Program-made: the position numbers and the translations under genes
The notes under the pieces: generated by a model
The model's database searches: none
Told to the model about the DNA's origin: nothing
What the model saw: only the letters and a program-made list of their open reading frames with translations
Part shown: one piece after another, positions 41,238 to 51,971 of the stretch
Layout of the letters: each line of letters opens with the position of its first letter
Numbering within the stretch: the stretch's first letter is position 1
Assembly: GCA_029433265.1 (NCBI GenBank)
Contig: JAQTHT010000009.1
Coordinates: 1 to 56,771 of the forward strand
Reading direction: 5' to 3'
From: Leuconostocaceae bacterium ESL0958
GTDB taxonomy: Bacteria > Bacillota > Bacilli > Lactobacillales > Lactobacillaceae
Length of the DNA: 56,771 bases

Positions 41238-41519
41238 ATGCTGAAACCATTAGCAGACCGGGTGATTGTCTCGGTCAAGAAGCAGGAAGAAACAGTGGGG
41301 GGCATTGTTTTGGCGGCCAACAGCCAAGATAAGCCTAAGACCGGTGAAGTGGTTGCAGTTGGTCCGGGGGCCTTGGCAGCCGATGGCTTAACCGCAGTAG
41401 AACCAGCGGTCTCGGTTGGTGATCAGATTCTCTTTGATCAGTTTGCTGGTCAAGAGGTGGACTACCAGGGTGAGACTTACTTGGCGCTTCACGAAGCAGA
41501 TATTATTGCCGTTGTCTAA
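41238..41519 (+). CDS. groES: Co-chaperonin GroES
   Basis: The 93-residue subunit of the heptameric lid of GroEL begins [11 protein letters not shown] and has the mobile loop [13 protein letters not shown] (about 16-28). The start at 41238 is preferred over an upstream in-frame ATG at 41202, which lies within CIRCE; AAAGAGGTGC precedes it. It is the first gene of the CIRCE-controlled operon, 25 bases before groEL. Confidence 0.98.
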   Translation: MLKPLADRVIVSVKKQEETVGGIVLAANSQDKPKTGEVVAVGPGALAADGLTAVEPAVSVGDQILFDQFAGQEVDYQGETYLALHEADIIAVV

Positions 41520-41532
41520 GGAGTTGTGTTGA

Positions 41533-43170
<1,638 letters not shown>

Positions 43171-43179
43171 ATGATTTCA

Positions 43180-43207
43180 AAAGGTTGACCGCTAGGTCAG
43201 CCTTTTT
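43180..43207 (+). terminator. Terminator of groESL
   Basis: AAGGTTGACC (43181-43190) pairs with GGTCAGCCTT (43195-43204) followed by a T-run. Confidence 0.88.
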
Positions 43208-43282
43208 TGCTGCTAGTGCAGCCAGATTTTTATCGCTTGATTGGGGAACAATTGTGCTAAAATATCCCTTTGGAGGGTGCTT

Positions 43283-43726
43283 ATGCGATTTTATTCAGCT
43301 GATTATTTAAGCCGCCATAATGACTTAGTGAAAACCTGGGGCTTTGTTTTTTTGTTCGTATTGCTGGCGCTGTTTTCTTTTTACTTGTGGACAGCCTACC
43401 GGCACCGGTTAAATAACCGCTACCGGCAAATTACCATTATTATTTTTCTGGCCATTTGGTTCCTCGCGGGGGTCCAGTACACCGATTTCCAGACTGTGAA
43501 GGCCCAAAATAATTCCCAGTCGGCCATGGCTAATTTTGCCAAAATGTATGCCAAGAACCAGCATGTGGCCTTGAAGAAGGTGGCCTTTAATTCAACCACA
43601 CTGTCGGATGGCATTGTGGCCAAGGAGGGCAATCAATATTACCAAATTGCGCTTTCGAAGGATGGCAAGTCCTATTCCAGGACCCAGGTCTATCTGGTGG
43701 CTGACAATGTGGAGGTGACAGAATGA
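43283..43726 (+). CDS. DUF3290 family membrane protein
   Basis: The 147-residue protein has two membrane helices (about 17-37 and 45-66) and a soluble domain of about 80 residues. Sequence and partner identify DUF3290: the next gene, overlapping by four bases, is DUF421, and the two are commonly paired. GGAGGG precedes the ATG at 43283; a longer frame to 43241 lacks a ribosome site. An extended -10, TGCTAAAAT (43255-43263), lies upstream. Function unknown. Confidence 0.85.
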   Translation: MRFYSADYLSRHNDLVKTWGFVFLFVLLALFSFYLWTAYRHRLNNRYRQITIIIFLAIWFLAGVQYTDFQTVKAQNNSQSAMANFAKMYAKNQHVALKKVAFNSTTLSDGIVAKEGNQYYQIALSKDGKSYSRTQVYLVADNVEVTE

Positions 43727-44385
43727 GTATCTACTTACCCATTATTGAAAAGTTAGGGATTGGCCTGGTGGCCATCATTATTCAGATTAACCTCTTTGGA
43801 AAGGGGAATCTGGCGCCTTCGAACGCCCTCGATCAAGTCCAGAACTATGTTTTGGGTGGTATTATCGGTGGTACGATTTATTCGGAAGCGGTGACGGTTT
43901 TCCAATTCATGCAGGTCTTGGTCATTTGGACCTTCCTGGTCATGGTCTTAAAATTTGCCAAGGAACACAATAGCTATGCCAAGCGGATCATTGATGGCAA
44001 ACCCGTCCCGGTCATTAAGCAGGGCAAAATCGACGTTGGGTTGGTGATTAAGGCTGGCCTTTCCGCCTCGGACTTGATGTTTAAGTTACGTGAAAAGGAA
44101 ATTTACGATGTGGCTGACGTCAAACGGGCTGTTTTGGAACAAAACGGTCAGCTGACGGTGATTGCCTATGGGGATGAAAGCCCCAAATATCCCATTATTT
44201 CCGATGGCATTGCAAACCGCGATGTCTTGGATGCGATTGATCAAGATGAAGACTGGTTGCAGGATCAGGTCGTGGCTGCTGGCTATGAGGGTGGTATTTC
44301 AGAAATCTTTGTGGGTGAATACCTGAAAGGGGATATCCACCTGACCCCTTATGACCAAACAAATTTAAAAAGAGCGCGCCGATAA
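43723..44385 (+). CDS. DUF421 (YetF-like) membrane protein
   Basis: The 220-residue protein has three N-terminal membrane helices and a cytosolic domain (about 85-200) with the typical DUF421 motif KIDVGLVIKAGLSASDLMFK followed by LREKEIYDVADVKRAVLEQN. YetF-like proteins contribute to spore and membrane processes in bacilli; the biochemical role is unknown. It overlaps the DUF3290 gene and ends at a strong bidirectional terminator. Confidence 0.88.
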   Translation: MSIYLPIIEKLGIGLVAIIIQINLFGKGNLAPSNALDQVQNYVLGGIIGGTIYSEAVTVFQFMQVLVIWTFLVMVLKFAKEHNSYAKRIIDGKPVPVIKQGKIDVGLVIKAGLSASDLMFKLREKEIYDVADVKRAVLEQNGQLTVIAYGDESPKYPIISDGIANRDVLDAIDQDEDWLQDQVVAAGYEGGISEIFVGEYLKGDIHLTPYDQTNLKRARR

Positions 44386-44393
44386 GCGCATAC

Positions 44394-44423
44394 AAAAAAA
44401 GTTGGCAGACAGCCAACTTTTTT
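44394..44423. terminator. Bidirectional terminator, DUF421 gene / CBS gene
   Basis: AAAAAAAGTTGGC (44394-44406) pairs with GCCAACTTTTTT (44412-44423) around AGACA; convergent genes. Confidence 0.9.
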
Positions 44424-45069
44424 ATTTGAATTCAGCTAAGTTTTCAACGGATAAGACCTTGAAGCGCCGGCGCTCTAACTTCGTCATAATCTTCCGTAAA
44501 ATAGGGGAATCGGCGGTTAGTGGCAGTGTAAACATGACGGCCAAAGGACCGTGTAATTCAGACTGCATTGACACCACTGATTCGATATTGGTATAGCGGG
44601 TAATAATACGGGACATCTTTTGCAAGTCCCCCCGCTTCTGCTGGTCTTGCACCGCTAGGGCAACGCCCCCCTTTTCCAGTGACCAGGACTGGGACAGGAT
44701 GTCCATGAGCGATGAATGGGTGAAAATACCAACGAAGTGATGCTGGTCATCTACAACGGCGATGTAGGGCAAATCGCGGATGGCGAAGAAGAGCTCATAG
44801 AAATCAGCTGAAGTGGAGATAAACTTCGTCGAATTGCGCATGATGGCCGTAGCCTTCAACGACAGGTCACCGCCTTTGGCGACGTGTTCGTAGACGTGTT
44901 GGCGGTAAATGTTCCCCCGGAAGAGGTGGCCACTGGCATCCAAAATGGGCAGTGTTCGTTGGTGGTCGACACTGCCCTCTTCGAACAGCTGCCAGACGTC
45001 TTGAATGGTGTCATCTTCACTTACGGTGACCAGGTCTTTTTTGGGGACAATCAATGATTTTGGAAACAT
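44422..45069 (-). CDS. CBS-domain protein with ACT-like C-terminus (CbpA/CbpB-like)
   Basis: The 215-residue protein has two CBS motifs (about 15-70 and 78-130; RTLPILDASGHLFRGNIYRQ and YIAVVDDQHHFVGIFTHSSL) and a C-terminal ACT-like segment (about 135-210). This layout fits the c-di-AMP-binding CBS-ACT proteins of Listeria and streptococci, but nucleotide binding cannot be proven from sequence. It lies divergent from pth. The ribosome site is AAGGTAGG. Confidence 0.75.
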   Translation of the reverse strand: MFPKSLIVPKKDLVTVSEDDTIQDVWQLFEEGSVDHQRTLPILDASGHLFRGNIYRQHVYEHVAKGGDLSLKATAIMRNSTKFISTSADFYELFFAIRDLPYIAVVDDQHHFVGIFTHSSLMDILSQSWSLEKGGVALAVQDQQKRGDLQKMSRIITRYTNIESVVSMQSELHGPLAVMFTLPLTADSPILRKIMTKLERRRFKVLSVENLAEFK

Positions 45070-45135
45070 GCAAACAGCCTACCTTGTGCGGATTTTTCTT
45101 CCTTCATCTTATCATATTTTCGACTTGTTTTAGCA

Positions 45136-45144
45136 TGCTATAAT
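45136..45144 (+). promoter_or_regulatory. Extended -10 promoter of the pth-mfd run
   Basis: TGCTATAAT at 45136-45144 with a perfect hexamer, 45 bases upstream of pth. Confidence 0.7.
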
Positions 45145-45188
45145 GATAGGATAAGTTTATTAAGATTTGACAGAGAAAGAAGACGAGC

Positions 45189-45761
45189 ATGAAATTCATT
45201 TTTGGCCTTGGCAATATTGGCCAGCGTTACGAAGCAACCAGACATAACATTGGCTTTATGGCTTTGGATCATTTTGCCGCCAGTGAACAGGTTACCTTCA
45301 CGCCCACTAAGCTTTTTGCGACGGCGGCCAAAGCAACCATCGCTGGAGAAGTGGTCTGGTTGGTAAAGCCTACGACTTACATGAATGACTCCGGACAAGC
45401 GGTCCGGGCTTTTTTGGATTTTTACGGTGGTCATGTCGAGGACGTCTTAGTTCTCTCAGATGACATGGATTCGCCCTTTGGGAAAATTCGTTTCCGGAAA
45501 AAAGGCTCGGCAGGCGGCCACAACGGGTTGAAGTCCATTATGGCCCATACCAATAGTCAGGAATTTTTACGCTTGAAGCTGGGGATCGGTCATCCGGACC
45601 ATGAGCAGCAGGCAGTGATTGATTATGTATTGGGTCGTTTTTCAAAAAGTGATTTAGACTACTGGGCCAAGGGCTTTGACCGCATCGATCAGGCCCTGTT
45701 GGACTGGATCAAAGGGGCCGACGCGGCCAGTTTGAGTAATCGATACAACGGGATGCTATGA
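45189..45761 (+). CDS. pth: Peptidyl-tRNA hydrolase
   Basis: The 190-residue enzyme cleaves peptidyl-tRNA that drops off ribosomes. The catalytic His19 is in TRHNIGFMALDHF, with GLGNIG (6-11) before it and KKGSAGGHNGLKSI (about 105-118) lining the tRNA site. AGAAAGAAGACGAGC precedes the ATG. It overlaps mfd by four bases, a conserved pair. Confidence 0.97.
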   Translation: MKFIFGLGNIGQRYEATRHNIGFMALDHFAASEQVTFTPTKLFATAAKATIAGEVVWLVKPTTYMNDSGQAVRAFLDFYGGHVEDVLVLSDDMDSPFGKIRFRKKGSAGGHNGLKSIMAHTNSQEFLRLKLGIGHPDHEQQAVIDYVLGRFSKSDLDYWAKGFDRIDQALLDWIKGADAASLSNRYNGML

Positions 45762-48700
45762 CAGTTACAACTTTCTTATCACAACAACAACCAATTCAGA
45801 CGTTAAGTCAGCAGCGCCAGCCGGGGGAACGGCAGTTATTCTTAGGAATCAATGGCGCCGCCCGCGCCGCTAGTCTGGCAGCCCTCTACCAAGAACAGCC
45901 GGGGCAGATGCTGGTCGTCACGGATAGTCAGGCCCATCAGGAGGAACTGGTGGCGGACCTGAACGGCCTAGTTGATCCCGACTTGGTTTATCCCTTTGCA
46001 GCAGAGGAAGCCTTGGCAACGGAATTGGCCGTTTCTTCGAATACCTTTGTGGCGGACCGGGTTCGTGCGCTGACGGCCTTAGCGGCTGGTAAAGCAGGCA
46101 TTTATGTGGCCAATTTGGCCGCTTTTTTGCGTTACCTACCAGCACCGGCTGATTTTTTAGCAGCAGAAATCACGTTGACCAAGGGGGCGCGTTATGACTT
46201 TGCCGCCCTGCAGGAGCGCCTCACGGTCCTGGGCTTTCAACAAGTGCCCCTAGTCGAACAGCCGGGGCAATACGCGCAGCGGGGGTCCATTATTGATGTC
46301 TATCCGGCCCAGGCAGAAGCGCCATATCGCTTGGATTTCTTTGACGATGAATTGGACCTAATCAAGACCTTCGATCCCGTCAGCCAGAAGAGTACGGCCA
46401 CCGTCCAGACGGTGACCATCGATCCGGCGACTGATTTGGTGGTGACGGCTGACCAGTATGCGGCGGGGAAGGCGGCGGTGGAAGCCGCCTTTACTAACTA
46501 TCGGAAAGACCTGCAGGGCGCCGAGAAAAAGCATGCCACCGATGGCTTCGATCGCACCCAACAGGCCCTTGATGAGGGGGCCCGTGATGAGCATCTTCTG
46601 CCCTATGCCAAATACTTTTTCACCGGCGGGCACACGGTCTTAGACTACCTGGCCGCCGATGGGCTCCTGGTGATTGATGATTACGCCCGCTTAGTCGAAG
46701 CGGACCTGTCCCAGCAGACGTTGGATGAAGAGTGGTTAGATCAGCAGGTTCGGACTTACCAAATTGTGCCCCCCTTGGCGCTCAAGACGTCATTAGCGGA
46801 CCGGTTGCAACAGGTGGCGCAGGCCAGTCTCTATTTGGCTAATTTCCAGCGGGGCTTGAACCAACTCACCTTTGCCCACCTGGTTGAACTGACCTCTCGG
46901 CCAGCCAACCAGTATTATGGCCAGATTGATGCCCTGTTGACGGACCTGCATTACGCGCATGAACGAGGACTGACTTGGATTTTACTGGTGTCGGAGCAGG
47001 TCCGAGCGGAGCGCTTACAGGAAGCGCTAGCGGCCAAGGGTTTTGACCTGCCCATCCGACAGGATGTGCAGGCTAATGCAGTGCAAATTGTCTTGGGTTC
47101 CCTCTCGGCTGGCTTTGAGTGGACCCGCGAACACCTGACAGTTTTGACGGAACGGGAACTCTTTGACCGCGCCCGAAAGCCGGTCGCTAGGCGGACCCGT
47201 AAGATGGCCAATGCCGAGCGGATTAAATCCTATAACGAACTACAGGTGGGCGACTATGTCGTGCACTTGCACCATGGGATTGGCCGCTACGAAGGGCTTC
47301 AGAGCTTAGAGTCGGACGGTGGCAAACAGGATTACCTGGAAATCGCCTACCAAAAGAACGCCAAAATCTTCCTGCCCGTGACGCAGATGAACTTGATTCA
47401 AAAGTACATTGGCGGTTCGGAAGCTGGCAAAGCACCCAAGCTCAATAAGCTGGGTGGGACAGAGTGGCAGAAGACCAAGGGCCAGGTCCAGGCTAAAATT
47501 GAAGACATTGCCGATGACTTACTGGAGCTCTATGCCGAACGGGAAGCCAAATCTGGCTTTGCCTTCCCGGCCGATGACCGCGCCCAACTGCGTTTCGATA
47601 ATGCCTTTGGCTATCCCGAAACGCCTGATCAGGTTCGCTCCATTGAAGAAATTAAGACGGACATGGAAAAGGTCCGGCCGATGGACCGACTCTTGGTCGG
47701 TGATGTTGGTTTTGGTAAAACGGAGGTGGCCCTCCGCGGGGTCTTCAAAGCGGCCCACGCAGGGAAGCAAGTCGCCTTTCTAGCGCCAACAACGATTTTA
47801 GTGCAGCAGCACTACGAAACCATGTTGGATCGCTTTGCCGACTTCCCAGAAATCCGCATCGCCCACCTTTCCCGTTTTCAAACGCCGGCACAAAACAAGG
47901 CGGTCATTCAGCAGTTAGCCAACCATGAAATTGATATCGTGGTTGGAACCCACCGCCTCCTCTCCAAGGATGTTGCCTTTGCGGACCTGGGCATGCTGGT
48001 GATTGATGAGGAACAGCGTTTTGGCGTCAAGCACAAGGAAAAGATCAAGCAGCTACGGGCAGAAGTGGACGTCTTGACGCTGACGGCCACACCCATTCCG
48101 CGGACCTTGAACATGGCCATGGTCGGTGCTCGGGACTTGTCGGTTATTGAAACGCCACCACAAAACCGGTACCCCATTCAAACCTATGTGGTTGAATTGG
48201 ATTGGACATTGGTCCGCGAAGTGATTGGCAAGGAGTTAGCCCGGAATGGGCAAGTCTTTTACCTGCATAACCGGGTGGCTGATTTGGAAAAAATTGCCGA
48301 GCAAATCGAGAGCCTGGTGCCGGATGCCCGGGTTGCCGTCATCCATGGTCAGATGTCGGAGGTCCAACTGGAAGGAATTTTGTATGCTTTCCTTAACCAG
48401 GAATACGACGTGCTGGTGACGACGACCATCATCGAAACTGGGGTCGATATTCCCAATGCCAATACGCTGATCGTGGATGATGCCGATCACATGGGCCTGT
48501 CTCAGCTTTACCAGTTACGGGGACGGGTGGGTCGTTCCGCCCGCATGGCCTATGCCTACTTTACCTATCCGATGTTGCGGACCCCTTCCGAAGAAGGGGA
48601 AAAGCGCCTCGAAGCCATTCGTGATTTCACGGAACTGGGCTCTGGTTTTAAAATTGCCATGCGGGACCTGTCGATTCGAGGAGCCGGCGACCTGCTGGGC

Positions 48701-49297
48701 AAGCAGCAGCACGGCTTCATCGATTCGGTGGGCTACGACCTCTATACCCAAATGCTGCAGGAGGCGGTGGCCCAAAAGCAAGGGCGGGCGGTCAAGGAAG
48801 CGCCGGCAAGCAATGCCGAGTTAATTCTCGGGGTTCCCGCTTATTTGCCAGATGACTATGTGGCGGATGCCAGTCAGAAGATTGATCTCTACCAGCAGAT
48901 TCGTTCGGCCAAAAGTGATGCAGATTTCGAGCAGCTAGCGGAAGCGCTGACCGATCGCTACGGGCCTTTGCCCGATGCGGTGAATCGCTTGCTGCTGGTC
49001 TCCCAGATTAAAAATTTGGCGGACATTGCCCAGTTGACGCAGATTCGTCGGCAAAAGAATCAGCTGACCTTACGCTTTAATGAAGCGCAGAGCCAAGCAC
49101 TGTCCGGGCAAACCATCTTTGCCTGCCTCCAGGATGTCCCGGTCAAGGCTGTTGTGGATGCCAAAGGCCAGCAGTTGCAGGTTGTGCTGCCCATTGACCT
49201 GCAGCAGGAATCCGCTGTCTGGTTAAACATGTTGCGGGACTTCCTACTAGTAGTTGATCAAACAGTGAAAGCGGAAGGGAAAACAGATGCGAATTGA
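45758..49297 (+). CDS. mfd: Transcription-repair coupling factor Mfd
   Basis: The 1179-residue translocase removes stalled RNA polymerase from lesions and recruits UvrA. Domains in order: UvrB-like N-terminus (about 15-350), the RNA-polymerase-interaction domain (about 490-560; VGDYVVHLHHGIGRYEG), and the SF2 helicase core with GDVGFGKTEVALR (Walker A), DEEQRFGVKHKE (motif II), TATPIPRTL and QLRGRVGRS, ending in a C-terminal TRCF domain. Full length. Its last 11 bases overlap rqcP. Confidence 0.98.
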   Translation: MTVTTFLSQQQPIQTLSQQRQPGERQLFLGINGAARAASLAALYQEQPGQMLVVTDSQAHQEELVADLNGLVDPDLVYPFAAEEALATELAVSSNTFVADRVRALTALAAGKAGIYVANLAAFLRYLPAPADFLAAEITLTKGARYDFAALQERLTVLGFQQVPLVEQPGQYAQRGSIIDVYPAQAEAPYRLDFFDDELDLIKTFDPVSQKSTATVQTVTIDPATDLVVTADQYAAGKAAVEAAFTNYRKDLQGAEKKHATDGFDRTQQALDEGARDEHLLPYAKYFFTGGHTVLDYLAADGLLVIDDYARLVEADLSQQTLDEEWLDQQVRTYQIVPPLALKTSLADRLQQVAQASLYLANFQRGLNQLTFAHLVELTSRPANQYYGQIDALLTDLHYAHERGLTWILLVSEQVRAERLQEALAAKGFDLPIRQDVQANAVQIVLGSLSAGFEWTREHLTVLTERELFDRARKPVARRTRKMANAERIKSYNELQVGDYVVHLHHGIGRYEGLQSLESDGGKQDYLEIAYQKNAKIFLPVTQMNLIQKYIGGSEAGKAPKLNKLGGTEWQKTKGQVQAKIEDIADDLLELYAEREAKSGFAFPADDRAQLRFDNAFGYPETPDQVRSIEEIKTDMEKVRPMDRLLVGDVGFGKTEVALRGVFKAAHAGKQVAFLAPTTILVQQHYETMLDRFADFPEIRIAHLSRFQTPAQNKAVIQQLANHEIDIVVGTHRLLSKDVAFADLGMLVIDEEQRFGVKHKEKIKQLRAEVDVLTLTATPIPRTLNMAMVGARDLSVIETPPQNRYPIQTYVVELDWTLVREVIGKELARNGQVFYLHNRVADLEKIAEQIESLVPDARVAVIHGQMSEVQLEGILYAFLNQEYDVLVTTTIIETGVDIPNANTLIVDDADHMGLSQLYQLRGRVGRSARMAYAYFTYPMLRTPSEEGEKRLEAIRDFTELGSGFKIAMRDLSIRGAGDLLGKQQHGFIDSVGYDLYTQMLQEAVAQKQGRAVKEAPASNAELILGVPAYLPDDYVADASQKIDLYQQIRSAKSDADFEQLAEALTDRYGPLPDAVNRLLLVSQIKNLADIAQLTQIRRQKNQLTLRFNEAQSQALSGQTIFACLQDVPVKAVVDAKGQQLQVVLPIDLQQESAVWLNMLRDFLLVVDQTVKAEGKTDAN

Positions 49298-49544
49298 TAA
49301 ATTTTTAAAACTATCACGAATTATTAAGCGGCGAACGGTCGCTAAAGAACTGGCCGACCAAGGCCGGATTCAAGTCAACGGCAAGGTCGTCAAGTCAGCG
49401 GCCAAAGTGGGTACCAATGATAAGATTACGATTGCCTTTGGGAACAAGACACTCACGGTCAAGGTTTTGAAACTAGCGGACTTGGTTAAAAAAGAGGAAG
49501 CACAGGACTTGTACGAGGTGTTGGCCGAAGAGTATGCCCAATAA
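49287..49544 (+). CDS. rqcP: S4-domain RNA-binding protein RqcP (YlmH/YabO family)
   Basis: The 85-residue protein is one S4 domain: RIDKFLKLSRIIKRRTVAKE (2-21) and GRIQVNGKVVKSAAKV. RqcP binds stalled 50S subunits with RqcH and promotes C-terminal Ala tailing of nascent chains. It overlaps mfd and lies upstream of divIC, as in other Bacillota. The usual S1-domain gene after divIC is absent here. Confidence 0.93.
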   Translation: MRIDKFLKLSRIIKRRTVAKELADQGRIQVNGKVVKSAAKVGTNDKITIAFGNKTLTVKVLKLADLVKKEEAQDLYEVLAEEYAQ

Positions 49545-49641
49545 AAGTTTAAGCTTTGTTTAAGATTTTCTTTTTGAGCTGACAGTTGCGGAATGTTATT
49601 GCAAGTGCTAAAAAACTGTGCCAAAATATTGGAGAGGTTTG

Positions 49642-50034
49642 ATGATGGCTGAACGAAACGCACAATCAAATATTAGGCCACTGAATGCGAACATTGCCCA
49701 ACAGATTGCCGCAACAGAAGCAAGACGGCATGCGAAAACGAAGCATTACACCAGGCTCCACCGGCAACGCCGGAAACGAATTGTCTGGGTTGGATTAGCC
49801 ATTACGGCAATCTTTGCTTTTCAGCTGATTTTGGGCCAAGTGCGTTTGCACGCGGCCAACCAGGTGTTGACCAAGTCACAAAACAGTTATCAAGCAGTGG
49901 CTAAAGACCATCAATCCTTGAAAAAGAATGTGGATCAGCTGAACGATCCAAACTATTTACAACAAATTTTACGAGATAAGTACGGCTACTCCCGACAAGG
50001 GGAGATTGTCTATAACTTACCGGATCAAAAATAA
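49642..50034 (+). CDS. divIC: Septum formation initiator DivIC (FtsB-like)
   Basis: The protein of about 130 residues has an N-terminal basic cytosolic part, one membrane helix (about 48-66; IVWVGLAITAIFAFQLIL) and an extracytoplasmic coiled coil (about 72-110) followed by the DPNYLQQILRDKYGYSRQGE end typical of DivIC/FtsB. It acts in the divisome with FtsL and FtsQ/DivIB. GGAGAGG precedes tandem ATGs at 49642 and 49645; the upstream ATG at 49618 has no ribosome site. Confidence 0.92.
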   Translation: MMAERNAQSNIRPLNANIAQQIAATEARRHAKTKHYTRLHRQRRKRIVWVGLAITAIFAFQLILGQVRLHAANQVLTKSQNSYQAVAKDHQSLKKNVDQLNDPNYLQQILRDKYGYSRQGEIVYNLPDQK

Positions 50035-50039
50035 TGTGC

Positions 50040-50065
50040 AACCACCTCGTTTGAGGTGGTTTTTC
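50040..50065 (+). terminator. Terminator-like hairpin immediately before tilS
   Basis: AACCACCTC/GAGGTGGTT arms around GTTT followed by TTTTCG. It lies 10 to 15 bases before the tilS start, so the only Shine-Dalgarno-like sequence there, GAGGTGG, is inside the 3' arm. Confidence 0.75.
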
Positions 50066-50074
50066 GTTCATTTT

Positions 50075-51382
50075 ATGACAACTATCAAAGCAACAATTCA
50101 AAAAGATTGGCCTGACAAGTTGATTTTGGGCATCTCCGGGGGGCTTGATTCAACTGTCCTGCTCGATGCCATGCAGCGCTATGCGCCGGCAACCGAGCTG
50201 ATTCTGGCCCATGTCAACTATCACTTACGGCCTGAAGCGGATGGCGATGCGGCCTTTGTAGCGCAGCTGGCCCAACAGTACCAACTCCCTTCCTATCAAC
50301 GGGATTGCTACTTAGAGCCGGGCCATGCCGTGGAGGCGCAAGCCCGGGCTTTCCGTTATGCCTTCTTTGAAGAACTGTGTTGGCAGGAAGGAGCTGGCGG
50401 CGTCCTGCTGGCCCAGCATCAAGATGACCAAGTGGAAACCGTGTTACTCCAGCTCATTCGGGGCGGTCGTTTTCAGACAAAGGGGGGGATGGCGGAAAAG
50501 AAGGGGCAGTACTACCGGCCTTTTCTCAGTCTACCCAAAGCCGCCTTACTGGCCTATGCCCAAGCACAGGGGCTGACCTGGCGGGAAGACCAGACGAATC
50601 AAGATCCTGATTATACTGGCCGCAATCGCCTTCGCCAGGAAGTGTTACCGGCCTTGACCAAGATTGACCAGGACGCAAAGGAACACTTAGCCGCTTTTGC
50701 CAGCAATTATCGACAAGATCAGGAACTCTTAGCCGAGCGAGCGGCGGCGTTACTGCCACGCTTTCAAGCGGACTATCACACCGTGCCGGTCGCTTGGTGG
50801 CCGCATGTCTTGGCAGCACTCTGTCGGCGGGCGGGCTATTACGCCCTGTCTGACAGGCAGTTACAGGCGGCCTTAGCACTGCTGCAAAATAACCGCAAGC
50901 CAAACGGCCGACTGGCGCTGGGCCAATCTTTGCAACTGGTCCGGGCCTATGAAAAAATCTGGATTGATGCTGGTGAAAAAAAGCAAAAGAGCCTGCAAAA
51001 GCAAGAAACACTTGTGTTAAAATTGAATCAATGGCAATTTTCTCAGGAAGTTTGGTTTAGGTGGGGGCAAGGCGCGGTTCAAGGCGCTAGTGCTCACTTG
51101 GCCCTTCCTGGTGGGCCGGCCCAGCAATTGACCTTGCGGCCGGCCCAAAAGACCGATCGATTACCGTTGAAAAACGGGTCCAAGTCGATTCGGCGTTTGT
51201 TAATTGACCACAAAATTCCGGTTTTACAAAGGCCAAAGACTTGGCTTTTAGTTGACCAAGATAACGTCGTCCGGGCCGCTTGGTTAGGACAGCAGGACTG
51301 GGTGTTCAACCAGCTGCTGTCTTGGGACCAGGGCCCGGCTCAGCAATGGTTAGAATGGCGAATTGAGGGAAGCAGTGGATAA
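50075..51382 (+). CDS. tilS: tRNA(Ile)-lysidine synthase TilS
   Basis: The 435-residue enzyme converts C34 of tRNA-Ile(CAU) to lysidine so that it reads AUA. The ATP-pyrophosphatase loop ISGGLDST is at 20-27; LAHVNYHLRPEADGDAAFV and LLAQHQDDQVETVLLQLIRG follow, then a long C-terminal tRNA-binding part ending LLSWDQGP. The start at 50075 (MTTIKATIQK) matches the family N-terminus; a longer frame from 50006 reads through the divIC end and the hairpin. No free ribosome site is seen. Confidence 0.93.
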   Translation: MTTIKATIQKDWPDKLILGISGGLDSTVLLDAMQRYAPATELILAHVNYHLRPEADGDAAFVAQLAQQYQLPSYQRDCYLEPGHAVEAQARAFRYAFFEELCWQEGAGGVLLAQHQDDQVETVLLQLIRGGRFQTKGGMAEKKGQYYRPFLSLPKAALLAYAQAQGLTWREDQTNQDPDYTGRNRLRQEVLPALTKIDQDAKEHLAAFASNYRQDQELLAERAAALLPRFQADYHTVPVAWWPHVLAALCRRAGYYALSDRQLQAALALLQNNRKPNGRLALGQSLQLVRAYEKIWIDAGEKKQKSLQKQETLVLKLNQWQFSQEVWFRWGQGAVQGASAHLALPGGPAQQLTLRPAQKTDRLPLKNGSKSIRRLLIDHKIPVLQRPKTWLLVDQDNVVRAAWLGQQDWVFNQLLSWDQGPAQQWLEWRIEGSSG

Positions 51383-51911
51383 CGATATTGCAGAAGTTTT
51401 ATTTGACCGGAAGAGCATCCAAGAACAGGCAGAACGGATTGGCCGGCAAATCAGTGCAGATTATGCCGGCCGGAAGCCGTTAGTGCTCTCTGTTTTGAAG
51501 GGCGCTTACCTGTGGACGGCTGATTTAATTCGAGAGATTGACTTGTACGTGGATTTGGAGTTTATCAAAATTTCTTCTTATCACGGCGGCATGGAATCTT
51601 CGAATGAGATTCAGTTGATTACGGACATTCGATCGGATGTCCGCGGTCGGGATGTCATCATCATGGAAGACATCGTCGATACTGGCCAGTCCTTGGAATA
51701 CTTGGAGACCCTGCTCAACGACCGGGGGGCCCATTCGGTCCAGGTGGCCACGCTTTTGGATAAAAAGGGGGGCCGGACGGTCGATATTGCGGCCGATTAC
51801 GTTGGCTTTGATGTCCGCAATGAATTCGTTGTTGGCTACGGCTTAGATTACCAAGGGCTCTATCGTAATTTACCTTACGTGGGGATTTTAAAGCAGTCGG
51901 TCTATAGTTAA
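51375..51911 (+). CDS. hpt: Hypoxanthine phosphoribosyltransferase
   Basis: The 178-residue enzyme salvages hypoxanthine and guanine with PRPP. VLKGAYLWTADLIREI (about 45-60) and the PRPP loop IIMEDIVDTGQSL (about 96-108) are hallmark segments, with the EFVVGYGLDYQGLYRNLPY end. A GTG start with GAGGGA upstream, overlapping the tilS stop by eight bases, is preferred over an in-frame TTG at 51363. Confidence 0.96.
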   Translation: MDNDIAEVLFDRKSIQEQAERIGRQISADYAGRKPLVLSVLKGAYLWTADLIREIDLYVDLEFIKISSYHGGMESSNEIQLITDIRSDVRGRDVIIMEDIVDTGQSLEYLETLLNDRGAHSVQVATLLDKKGGRTVDIAADYVGFDVRNEFVVGYGLDYQGLYRNLPYVGILKQSVYS

Positions 51912-51971
51912 GATTGGCTTAACCTAGCTTTGCTAGAATCAATAAATTAAATGTTAGATTGAGGAATTTCG

